Shown: piece after piece, positions 17,599 through 25,384 of the stretch
Position numbering within the stretch: position 1 is the first letter of the stretch
Layout of the letters: each line of letters starts with the position of its first letter
Origin: Arsukibacterium tuosuense
GTDB lineage: Bacteria > Pseudomonadota > Gammaproteobacteria > Enterobacterales > Alteromonadaceae
DNA: 64,000 nucleotides
Direction of reading: 5' to 3'
Assembly: GCF_900215315.1 (NCBI RefSeq)
Contig: NZ_OBEB01000005.1
Coordinates: forward strand, 1 to 64,000
Translations under genes and position numbers: made by a program
Notes under the pieces: model-generated
Databases searched by the model: none
Seen by the model: the letters and a program-made list of their open reading frames with translations, nothing else
What the model was told of the DNA's origin: nothing

Positions 17599-17993
17599 TC
17601 GGCCAGCAGAATGACTCTACTTTCAAATAAACCAAGATATTCTTCAGTTCGCTGATACAAAACTGGTACCAGGTACAGCTTGTTTTGTTCAACCCAGTAA
17701 ATAGCGTTTTGCTGCAAATCACGACCAAGTTGCATAGCCTGTACTTTATCACAAAACACTATCCAGCTTTTTTCCTGAAAACGTAAATCTGCCGATGCCC
17801 CTACTACCGACCGAAACGGAATACGGGCTTGTTGTAAAAACCCCTCAAACCGCTTGTCGAGACATAAATTCAGATGTGGATTTTTTAATTCACCTGCCGG
17901 ATTCTGAGCACTGATAATGGCAAAACTCAATTGACTTGCCAAACGCTGCCGGCAGATAAAGACACTGTCTCTATAAGCTTCCCATAACGACAT
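17595..17993 (-). CDS. DUF3293 family protein
   Basis: This 132-residue cytosolic protein matches the DUF3293 pattern. FAIISAQNPAGELKNPHLNL near the N-terminus is the family core (an a/isAwNP motif). The end LYLVPVLYQRTEE is also typical. The function of the family is unknown. ATG 17993 is preferred to an in-frame GTG three codons earlier. It is convergent with the rsmC operon and monocistronic. Confidence 0.75.
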   Translation of the reverse strand: MSLWEAYRDSVFICRQRLASQLSFAIISAQNPAGELKNPHLNLCLDKRFEGFLQQARIPFRSVVGASADLRFQEKSWIVFCDKVQAMQLGRDLQQNAIYWVEQNKLYLVPVLYQRTEEYLGLFESRVILLAD

Positions 17994-18139
17994 GTGTGAC
18001 ACTCACTAAAAACAATCAAGTTAACTATACCCGCCCGCCACAAAAACACCAAACAGGTTTGCTAAAACAACATTAACTGCATAACATCAATACTTAATCT
18101 GGAACAGTTGCAGCAATCTCAGCTAAAAGTGAGCAATGC

Positions 18140-19849
18140 ATGAAAGCAGTAGTCAACACCAGTTCTAAAACCAGTACCATTCGCAACGTATTATTTGTTG
18201 GTGTGATGACAATCTGTAGTCTTACTATCTGTGTCTCTATGCTCGCCTCAACAATGCAGGACATCAAACAGCAACGGCAAGCGTTGATTAACGAGCTGAA
18301 AAGCTATGCCAGTATTATCGCTTTTAATGCTCAGGCCAGCTTTGCTGAGGCAGAAAAAGCAATAATCCAAACTGAAGCCGGTTTTGCTGATGAGCGGGAA
18401 AACATCTATAACGATTATGCTCACACAGAAGAAAGCAGGTTGCGTTCGTTTGAAGCAGTACCAATGTTTCACAACATTCACATCTACCGCCTACAGCAAT
18501 CAACAGGCAAGCTGGCTCTTTATTCAATTTACAATGCCCGCGGTGTAGGCCCTTATCCGGCCCAATTAGAAAAAGTGTCGTCTTTTATTGAACCTCAACT
18601 AAGTGATAATTATATAGAATTGAGCCAGGAAATAAGGCTCAACGATGCAGTTGCCGGCTTTGTTTTTATCAGGGCCAGTCAGCAGGAGCTGCATAGCTAT
18701 ATTCAAAACAGAGTTTTATTTGACCTGTTCACTATTTTTTGCGCGTTAATTGTCGTTTATTTGCTAACCCGTCAGCTTGAGCGACGGTTCACCACTCCAA
18801 TCAATCAGTTAATGCAGTTGGTGCAAAGCGTGGCAAAAGACAAGGATTACCACTTACGGGCACCACAAAATAACATTGAAGAATTTAACGTTTTTGGTAA
18901 GGCACTCAATACCATGCTCGATAAAATTGAACGCCAGATTATCAAACAACAGCAAACAGAAGTTGAAATACGCGAGCTATATCAGGGCTTAGAGCAAAAG
19001 GTAAATGAACGTACTGAGGCGTTGAAATCGTCAAATCAGGAATTACTTAATACCCTTGCCACTTTACACCAGTACCAGAACCAGATAGTTGAAACCGAAA
19101 AAATGGCAAGCCTGGGCCAGATGGTGGCGGGCGTAGCCCACGAAGTAAATACACCCATTGGCCTCGGCGTTACCGCATCGACATTGTTGCAGGATAAACT
19201 GACAGGTATCGAGCGGGCGTTTACTGAGAAAAAACTAACCTCGTCTCAACTGGGTCGCTTTTTAAGTGAAAGTAAAGAAAATCTGGGCATCATTTACCGC
19301 AACCTCGAGCGTGCAGCCAGTTTAATCAGCAGTTTTAAACAAGTCGCAGTCGATCAGTCAAATGACAGTCAGCGCAGCTTCAATATGGCGCAACTTATCA
19401 ATGAAGTATTATTAGCTTTGCGCCCCAATCTGAAAAAAACCCGCCATCAGGTATTGGTAGAGTGTCCGCCCGAACTGATTATTGAGAGTAAACCTGGCCC
19501 GATAAACCAAATACTGATTAATCTGATAATGAATAGCCTTATTCATGCTTTCGAGGATAACGATCAGGGGGAAATACACATTTCCGTAAAAATCAGCGGC
19601 ACCCGTTGCCAGTTAGAATACAGCGACAATGGCAGTGGTGTCCCTGAAGCGATTAAAAAACGAATTTTTGATCCCTTTGTTACTACTAAACGTGGTGAAG
19701 GCGGCAGTGGCCTAGGCTTACACCTGGTATATAACCTGGTTACTCAGGCGTTAAATGGCAAAATCAGTTTTGATAGTACCCTCGGTTTCGGGGTCAAAGT
19801 ACTTATAGATTTTCCGGTAATTAATAACAGCCATAAAAGTACAAGCTAA
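18140..19849 (+). CDS. Membrane sensor histidine kinase, orphan
   Basis: This 569-residue protein has TM1 at about 16-38, a periplasmic sensor region of about 150 residues (CHASE8-like), and TM2 at about 193-210. A HAMP domain (about 212-265) and a coiled coil (about 268-320) follow. The dimerisation/phosphorylation helix has His334 in GVAHEVNTPI, and the HATPase shows DNGSGVPE, FDPFVTTKRGEGGSGLGLHL. This is the HEVNTP class of kinases. No receiver domain is attached, and the next gene (arcA) has its own leader 195 bp away, so the partner regulator is unknown. The sensed signal cannot be read. Confidence 0.88.
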   Translation: MKAVVNTSSKTSTIRNVLFVGVMTICSLTICVSMLASTMQDIKQQRQALINELKSYASIIAFNAQASFAEAEKAIIQTEAGFADERENIYNDYAHTEESRLRSFEAVPMFHNIHIYRLQQSTGKLALYSIYNARGVGPYPAQLEKVSSFIEPQLSDNYIELSQEIRLNDAVAGFVFIRASQQELHSYIQNRVLFDLFTIFCALIVVYLLTRQLERRFTTPINQLMQLVQSVAKDKDYHLRAPQNNIEEFNVFGKALNTMLDKIERQIIKQQQTEVEIRELYQGLEQKVNERTEALKSSNQELLNTLATLHQYQNQIVETEKMASLGQMVAGVAHEVNTPIGLGVTASTLLQDKLTGIERAFTEKKLTSSQLGRFLSESKENLGIIYRNLERAASLISSFKQVAVDQSNDSQRSFNMAQLINEVLLALRPNLKKTRHQVLVECPPELIIESKPGPINQILINLIMNSLIHAFEDNDQGEIHISVKISGTRCQLEYSDNGSGVPEAIKKRIFDPFVTTKRGEGGSGLGLHLVYNLVTQALNGKISFDSTLGFGVKVLIDFPVINNSHKSTS

Positions 19850-19911
19850 ACTTATCCTTTTGTATTAACTAACTTTTTAAATTCAAAACAAGCGGGTACT
19901 AATTTGCCCGA

Positions 19912-19946
19912 GCCAATTGTTAACAAAAATCTTGTTAACAATTGGC
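19912..19946. promoter_or_regulatory. 14-bp perfect inverted repeat upstream of arcA
   Basis: GCCAATTGTTAACA (19912-19925) and TGTTAACAATTGGC (19933-19946) are perfect arms around a 7-nt loop. No T-run follows, so a simple terminator is unlikely. Each arm contains TGTTAAC, close to the ArcA-box core GTTAATTA. It lies 99 bp upstream of the arcA start; a TTGACA box (near 19973) follows it. Autoregulation by ArcA is a reasonable inference. Confidence 0.5.
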
Positions 19947-20044
19947 CGTCCCGCTATAATTGCGCCAGTATTTGACATGTCCACGGCAACTATAGTAATT
20001 AGTACGCTATACTGTTCACAAAAAACACATAAGGTTTAACTCTA

Positions 20045-20752
20045 ATGCAAACACCTGTGATTCTGATCGTTGAAGATGAAGAAGTTACCAGACTGAATCT
20101 GGTTAATCTGTTCCAGGGTGAAGGCTATGATGTCATCGAAGCAGTTAACGGCGAAGAGATGTATCAAAAGCTGGAACAAAATCCGGTAAACCTGGTTGTT
20201 ATGGACATTAATTTACCTGGTAAGAACGGTCTGATCCTGGCTCGTGAACTGCGCCAGAAAGAAAATATTGGTCTGATTTTCCTGACCGGTCGTGATAGTG
20301 AAGTAGACCGCATTCTGGGACTGGAAATTGGTGCTGATGATTATCTGACTAAGCCATTCAACCCTCGTGAGCTGACAATCCGGGCCCGCAACCTGTTAGG
20401 CCGCACTGTTGCCCAACCTGTGATTGAAGAGCACAAAAGCATTGTTAAATTTAATGGCTGGACCCTTGATGAAAACAGTCGCAACCTGACTTCGCCTAAA
20501 GGTATGGCACGCCGCTTACCAAAAGGTGAATACCGTGCGCTGCGTTTAATGCTGGACACTCCGGGAAAAATCTTTACCCGTGAGCAGTTGATCCGTCATA
20601 TGACAGGCCGTGAGCTGCGCCCGAATGATCGTACCGTTGATGTAACAATTCGTCGCATTCGTAAGCACTTTGAATCAGATATCGACAGCCCTGAGTTAAT
20701 CAGCACCATTCACGGTGAAGGATATCGTTTTGTCGGAAAGATAGACAAGTAA
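20045..20752 (+). CDS. arcA: Aerobic respiration control response regulator ArcA
   Basis: This 235-residue OmpR-family regulator begins [19 protein letters not shown]. The receiver carries phospho-acceptor Asp54 in [12 protein letters not shown] and the switch Lys in [11 protein letters not shown]. The winged helix ends GEGYRFVGK. The near-identity of these segments with E. coli ArcA makes orthology secure. It controls respiratory and TCA genes on receiving phosphate from ArcB. Here arcB is the next gene, convergent, 29 bp away. Confidence 0.96.
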   Translation: MQTPVILIVEDEEVTRLNLVNLFQGEGYDVIEAVNGEEMYQKLEQNPVNLVVMDINLPGKNGLILARELRQKENIGLIFLTGRDSEVDRILGLEIGADDYLTKPFNPRELTIRARNLLGRTVAQPVIEEHKSIVKFNGWTLDENSRNLTSPKGMARRLPKGEYRALRLMLDTPGKIFTREQLIRHMTGRELRPNDRTVDVTIRRIRKHFESDIDSPELISTIHGEGYRFVGKIDK

Positions 20753-20781
20753 GCCATGTGACAGCCTGAAATACCGGGCTG

Positions 20782-23082
20782 TTAATTCGCTTCAATAAAA
20801 TCATACAGAGCAGCCAGGTGCTGCTCTGCTTTTAAGTGATAATCAACGAGTTGTCGTTCCAGCCCATGCCAGCTCATGGTTTCCTGCTCAAACTTTTTCG
20901 CTTGTTGTTGCACCCATAATAACCCTACCGACGCTGCAGCGCCCTTTAGCTTATGGGCAGACTCTTTAAAGTCCTGCGGGTGCTGTTGTACTGCAGCTTC
21001 AATCATTTTATTGATGTAGCCCGGTAATAACTGGGCAAACAATTGAGCACTGCGTTTCATCGCCTCAGGCCCTAATGACTGCATATAGTCATGCAGGGTA
21101 GCCAGGTCAAGGATCTGATTATCGCCATTATCAGGCTTCACCGGACTAAGTTGTTGCAGCTTTAAGGCACTAGGGGAAAACAACCGGGCCAGCATCTGGT
21201 CCAGTTTATTGGTATTAATTGGCTTTGCCAGTGCGCCATCAACCTGAACGTCAGTCAGCTGCTCTTCGGCTTTTCTTACGTTGGCACTTAGCACTACTAT
21301 CGGGATGGACTGTAAATGCGCTTCGCTTCTCATATACCGGGCAATTTGATCACCACTCATATCCGGCAACTGCATATCCAGCAACACCAAATCAATATCA
21401 TCTTCAGTTTCCAGCAGCGCTATCGCATCTTCACCGGTATCTGCATGAATAACAGTATGACCACGTTGCTCCAGCAGTGCCGTGGCTATTTCGGCATTAA
21501 GTGGTACATCCTCAATCAGTAATACGGTCAGCTCTGGACAACTCACTGTACTGATAGTTGGTGCAGCAACCTGCTCTGTTGGCAACTGCACATTAAAACA
21601 GCTGCCCTGACCCGGTTTGCTGGTCAATGATACTTTACCGCCCATTGCCTCTACCAGCGCCCGCGATACAGACAAGCCAATTCCCGAGCCAACAATGCTT
21701 AGCCGGCGACCGTCACTAGACTTATAGTACATGTCAAAAATACGTTCCTGCTCAGCGCTGGCAATACCGATACCGGTATCCTGAACTTTAAACAATAACT
21801 CAACCGGGCCGGCCGCTGTTGTTTTCAGCATACACTCAAGGGTTACTTGTCCCTGAGCAGTGAATTTAACAGCATTATTCAACAGATTCCAAAGAACCTG
21901 CCGCAGCCGGGTCGCATCCAGTTTCAGGTAGGAATTCAGATCACCCTGGCTGATCATTTTAAAGCTCAGGCCTTTTTGCTGGCATATCAGCTCCGCAAAA
22001 TTAGCAATATCATTCAGAAAACTCTGGATATGAATGCTTTGAAAGACAATGTCTAAATCCTGACGGTCTATTTTGTCTAAATCAATAATATCATTGAAAA
22101 TGTTGCCCAGCGTTTCGGCACTGCTAAAGATAGTATTGGCCCAGCTGTGCTGTTCAGGCCCTAAAGTACTGTCCAGCAGTCGCCGGCTTAAACCGACTAT
22201 GCCATTTAGCGGCGTTCTGAGCTCATGACTTAAGGTAGCAATAAACTTGCCTTTGTCCTGATAGGCCTTTTCCAGTGCCTGTTCAGCTAATTTACGCGAG
22301 GTAATATCGCGACCAAACCCCAGCAAGCCGATATAACGCCCCTGGCCATCATAGAAAGGTACTTTACGCATTTCAAACCAGAGCAGCTGACCGTCTGGTT
22401 TCACAAACTCGACATCCAGCGTCAGTTCGGTGTGCTCCGCTGCAGCCTCATACTCCGTTAATATCGCCGCTTGCGCACTGTCTTCGGTATAAAGCTCGGC
22501 AGGATGAAAGCCAATCAACTCTTGGGCTGATTTACCCATAATAATTTCGAACATTTTATTACAGCTTGCCAGATGGCCGTTTTCATCGCGGTAATAAAAT
22601 AAGTCCGGAGAACTGTCAACAATAGAGCGGATAAGCAAGCTCTGCTCTTCCAACTCTTGCTGGGTTTTTTTGCGTTCAGAGATCTCTTTGCGAAGTTCAT
22701 CTACAGCACGCCGTTTCGCCTGAAAAGCCTTTTTCCGCTCTTCTATCTCGAAATTAAGCTGGCGGATACTATCCTGCATATTCTGGTTAAGCAGGCGCTC
22801 CTGATGAGCAGAGTCTTTCAGGTAAAGTAGGGCAGCATCAAGGTGCAGCACCAGATAGAACACGATCAGAATAACGACGGGGCTGGCCAGCATAGCGAGT
22901 ATCAGCTGAGCGTGCAGCATTGCCCAGTCAACCACCACTGCAAACAATGCAGCATAGGTATAGTGCACCAGCACCAGCACTGCCAGCAAACTGAGCCACA
23001 ATACTACGCCGAGGCGAAATTTCCCCCAACGTTTTATCAATGCAGCAAAAGCTTTAACCTTTGGGTGCACCGGACTTTGCAT
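20782..23082 (-). CDS. arcB: Tripartite hybrid sensor kinase ArcB
   Basis: This 766-residue protein has two TMs (about 24-50 and 58-82), a coiled coil (about 95-150) and a PAS domain (about 150-265). The HisKA has His286 (TLSHELRTPLNGIVG), and the HATPase shows DTGIGIASAE and GSGIGLSVS. The receiver has Asp568 (LVLLDMQLPDMSG) and the Hpt His709 (ESAHKLKGAAASVG). This is the full ArcB order. Compared with remembered E. coli ArcB, the PAS cysteine equivalent to Cys180 is kept (Cys174, LASCNKMFE). The residue equivalent to Cys241 is Trp (GQLLWFEMRKVP). It follows the cyanophycinase gene by 39 bp on the same strand. Confidence 0.93.
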   Translation of the reverse strand: MQSPVHPKVKAFAALIKRWGKFRLGVVLWLSLLAVLVLVHYTYAALFAVVVDWAMLHAQLILAMLASPVVILIVFYLVLHLDAALLYLKDSAHQERLLNQNMQDSIRQLNFEIEERKKAFQAKRRAVDELRKEISERKKTQQELEEQSLLIRSIVDSSPDLFYYRDENGHLASCNKMFEIIMGKSAQELIGFHPAELYTEDSAQAAILTEYEAAAEHTELTLDVEFVKPDGQLLWFEMRKVPFYDGQGRYIGLLGFGRDITSRKLAEQALEKAYQDKGKFIATLSHELRTPLNGIVGLSRRLLDSTLGPEQHSWANTIFSSAETLGNIFNDIIDLDKIDRQDLDIVFQSIHIQSFLNDIANFAELICQQKGLSFKMISQGDLNSYLKLDATRLRQVLWNLLNNAVKFTAQGQVTLECMLKTTAAGPVELLFKVQDTGIGIASAEQERIFDMYYKSSDGRRLSIVGSGIGLSVSRALVEAMGGKVSLTSKPGQGSCFNVQLPTEQVAAPTISTVSCPELTVLLIEDVPLNAEIATALLEQRGHTVIHADTGEDAIALLETEDDIDLVLLDMQLPDMSGDQIARYMRSEAHLQSIPIVVLSANVRKAEEQLTDVQVDGALAKPINTNKLDQMLARLFSPSALKLQQLSPVKPDNGDNQILDLATLHDYMQSLGPEAMKRSAQLFAQLLPGYINKMIEAAVQQHPQDFKESAHKLKGAAASVGLLWVQQQAKKFEQETMSWHGLERQLVDYHLKAEQHLAALYDFIEAN

Positions 23083-23121
23083 TATGCGCTACCCTTTACG
23101 CGGTTTTTTGTAAAAACCACC

Positions 23122-24963
23122 TTAATTAGCAGGTTGCAGGTCAACCATCATATTTCGATATGAACAGTAAGCTATCTCTTCACCCTGCTGTCTGAAACTA
23201 CCCTGCCGGGTATAAGAACTATGATCTTTGTACACGGAAACTGCATAACCCTGCCCTACTCTGACGGCACGGCCTTCCGCCTGCCTGGCCTGGGTCATAC
23301 ACAGTAAATGACTCAGCTGTTTATAGTTGTCACGCTCAAAAATATCACCAGAAGTAAGTAATGGCTGTGCCAGATTATTCGGCGCATACTTCCAGTCAGC
23401 AAAGCGACTGCGTAACTGGTTGGCATTTAACTCCATTTCATCACCCCGGGTCAGATAATGAGTAACAACATTGCGTAAGTTTAAAGCACTGCCTTCGCCA
23501 CTACTGTTTGCGTTATTCATATCGACCACATAGACGCCTGCTTCACCCAGCACAGCCATTCGCACTCCCGGCTCTTCTGCACTGCGGCCAAAACCAACCA
23601 GTAAGCCAGTATTTTCGTCTATACCAAAGCCAAAACGACTTTGGGTATCATGTAGCAAGCGGATCAGTCGCCCCTGACGGCCACGCTCTGAAAAATGCGT
23701 ATCGAGCACTCCCCAGCGGAACAAACCAAGACCTCCTGCACCGCTGTATGTCAGGTGGTTTTCAGCCAGGCCATTACTGCAACTCTGATCTTTATCACAG
23801 CCAACCGCTGGGGCAGGTAAATCAAAGGCACCAAATTGCATGGCATTAAAACTATCACCGTTAGTAATCATAGGCGTGCGCTGACCATTAAAGCTGCCAC
23901 CTGACATCACCGCCGTACCGGCACTGGTACCCGCAACTACAATTTGGCCCGCTTCCAGCATTCGCTCTATTTGCTGCAACTCAGCTGACGCAGAACCATC
24001 ATCGAGCCGCAATGCCCGCAAAGTTAAACTTTGGTCGCCACCATTAAAAAATATCCCATCTGAACGGCGAATTTGTGCAACCGCAGCTTTACTGCCAGCC
24101 TGACAAAACTCTGTTTTCTGAACCATTAAATCAGGGTAAACCCGCTGCCGCTGATAACTACCGTGTTGCTCGGCAAGGTGTTTATTTAAGTCTTCACAGC
24201 TGTTTTTATTACCCGTCTGCCACGCTGCTTGAGACGCCGCACTGATTGGCAGCCAGCTAACATCAGCTCCAGCCTCTGCAAATAAGTTGGTGTAGAAGTC
24301 TACCGCCGCAAAAGGGTCACGTGATGACGCCGTTACCACCAGGATCCGCGGTTTACGTTTATCGCCTGCTATTTGTTGCGCCATTGCTACAAACTTCTGG
24401 TGCAGCTCTACAGTGAAATTATTTTTAGTGTTGGCTAAATCAGCATATTCCCGGCTGCGCAGGCTGCTGCGGGTCGCATTATTGCTAACCATTACCGGAA
24501 CTTCCAGCTGGTCCATTACGAAATTCAGCTCGCGGCTGCTTAAGCCTGCATAAACGTTGCGTCCCGAAACCCAGATACCATCAACCTCTATCTCAGCGCC
24601 ACGCCATAATCTCAGTAATTCGCGCTCAGAAACAATGTCACTGCCCAACTGACCGCGCAAAAACTCCAGAACTGCCAGGGTTTGCTGTTGCTCTATAATG
24701 CGATCTTCTGACCAGAAGCCGGAGCTGTTAATCGCTTGCAGGTGCTCAGTACTTAATTGAAACTGACTGTGCTTTTTGGCCGCAGCAGAAAACACCTCTT
24801 CGCTACTACAATGCCGGCTGCTGGTTGAGCTACAAGTAGCCAGACCACCGCCCATTAATAACATAGAGTATTCAGGCATGGTCTTATTTTCATCATTGGC
24901 ACTAAGAGTAAAAACCGGCATTGCCATTAAAATGGCGGATAAACAAGCAGTTATTTTTTTCAT
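23122..24963 (-). CDS. Secreted cyanophycinase-like S51 peptidase
   Basis: This 613-residue precursor has a signal peptide (MKKITACLSAILMAMPVFTL). The peptidase S51 core carries the three signatures of cyanophycinases: FFNGGDQSLTLRAL (305-318), the nucleophile elbow VAGTSAGTAVMSG with Ser347, and DTHFSERGRQGRL followed by FGIGIDE-type sequence. Extracellular enzymes of this family (CphE-like) cleave cyanophycin (multi-L-arginyl-poly-L-aspartate) to beta-Asp-Arg dipeptides. It is about twice the size of cytosolic CphB (roughly 270-300) because of N- and C-terminal extensions. It is divergent from a TonB receptor-permease-isoaspartyl-dipeptidase operon, which fits the pathway. Confidence 0.85.
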   Translation of the reverse strand: MKKITACLSAILMAMPVFTLSANDENKTMPEYSMLLMGGGLATCSSTSSRHCSSEEVFSAAAKKHSQFQLSTEHLQAINSSGFWSEDRIIEQQQTLAVLEFLRGQLGSDIVSERELLRLWRGAEIEVDGIWVSGRNVYAGLSSRELNFVMDQLEVPVMVSNNATRSSLRSREYADLANTKNNFTVELHQKFVAMAQQIAGDKRKPRILVVTASSRDPFAAVDFYTNLFAEAGADVSWLPISAASQAAWQTGNKNSCEDLNKHLAEQHGSYQRQRVYPDLMVQKTEFCQAGSKAAVAQIRRSDGIFFNGGDQSLTLRALRLDDGSASAELQQIERMLEAGQIVVAGTSAGTAVMSGGSFNGQRTPMITNGDSFNAMQFGAFDLPAPAVGCDKDQSCSNGLAENHLTYSGAGGLGLFRWGVLDTHFSERGRQGRLIRLLHDTQSRFGFGIDENTGLLVGFGRSAEEPGVRMAVLGEAGVYVVDMNNANSSGEGSALNLRNVVTHYLTRGDEMELNANQLRSRFADWKYAPNNLAQPLLTSGDIFERDNYKQLSHLLCMTQARQAEGRAVRVGQGYAVSVYKDHSSYTRQGSFRQQGEEIAYCSYRNMMVDLQPAN

Positions 24964-25384
24964 CGGCTCTTTCTTGTTGTTTTTCAGGCAATCACAGCCT
25001 GCAGACTACTGATAATGCGCTAAGCGCTAACCCTATATTTAGTGGTTGTAGATTATCCTGTATTGACATCTTTGCCAATTAGAAGTAGAAATAAGATTGT
25101 TTTTGGTGCTGTTTTCGACAGTTTCCGATAGCAAAAGTAAAACTTTTATCTGATAACTAACTTTTTAAAGTAGCGATATGTTAAAGAAAGCACTAATGCT
25201 CGGCTCATATCACTATTCGTCCTACTACCTTTCCGAGTGGTTTAACGAATAGAAACATATCAGGCAACTGCGGTTGACCTGAGGTTCTCTATTTACACAA
25301 ACCCATTAAAGCAAAAATAAAGCAAATAACAGGTGTGCCTAATCCTTAGCTGATTGTGTACCCAATTAATACACAGGTGTAACT
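24964..25384. promoter_or_regulatory. Divergent control region of the cyanophycin locus
   Basis: This is 421 bp between the divergent cyanophycinase and TonB receptor genes, AT-rich and without credible ORFs. It contains a dyad, CTATTCGT (25213-25220) and ACGAATAG (25245-25252), perfect over 8 bp with 24 bp between the arms. ATAT tracts flank it on both sides. The dyad lies in mid-region, where a dimeric or tetrameric regulator could act on both promoters. The receptor start has AGGTG 6 bp upstream. Confidence 0.5.

Noticed and set aside
19912-19946. Terminator of the sensor kinase
   Set aside because: No T-run follows on either strand; an operator or RNA structure is likelier.
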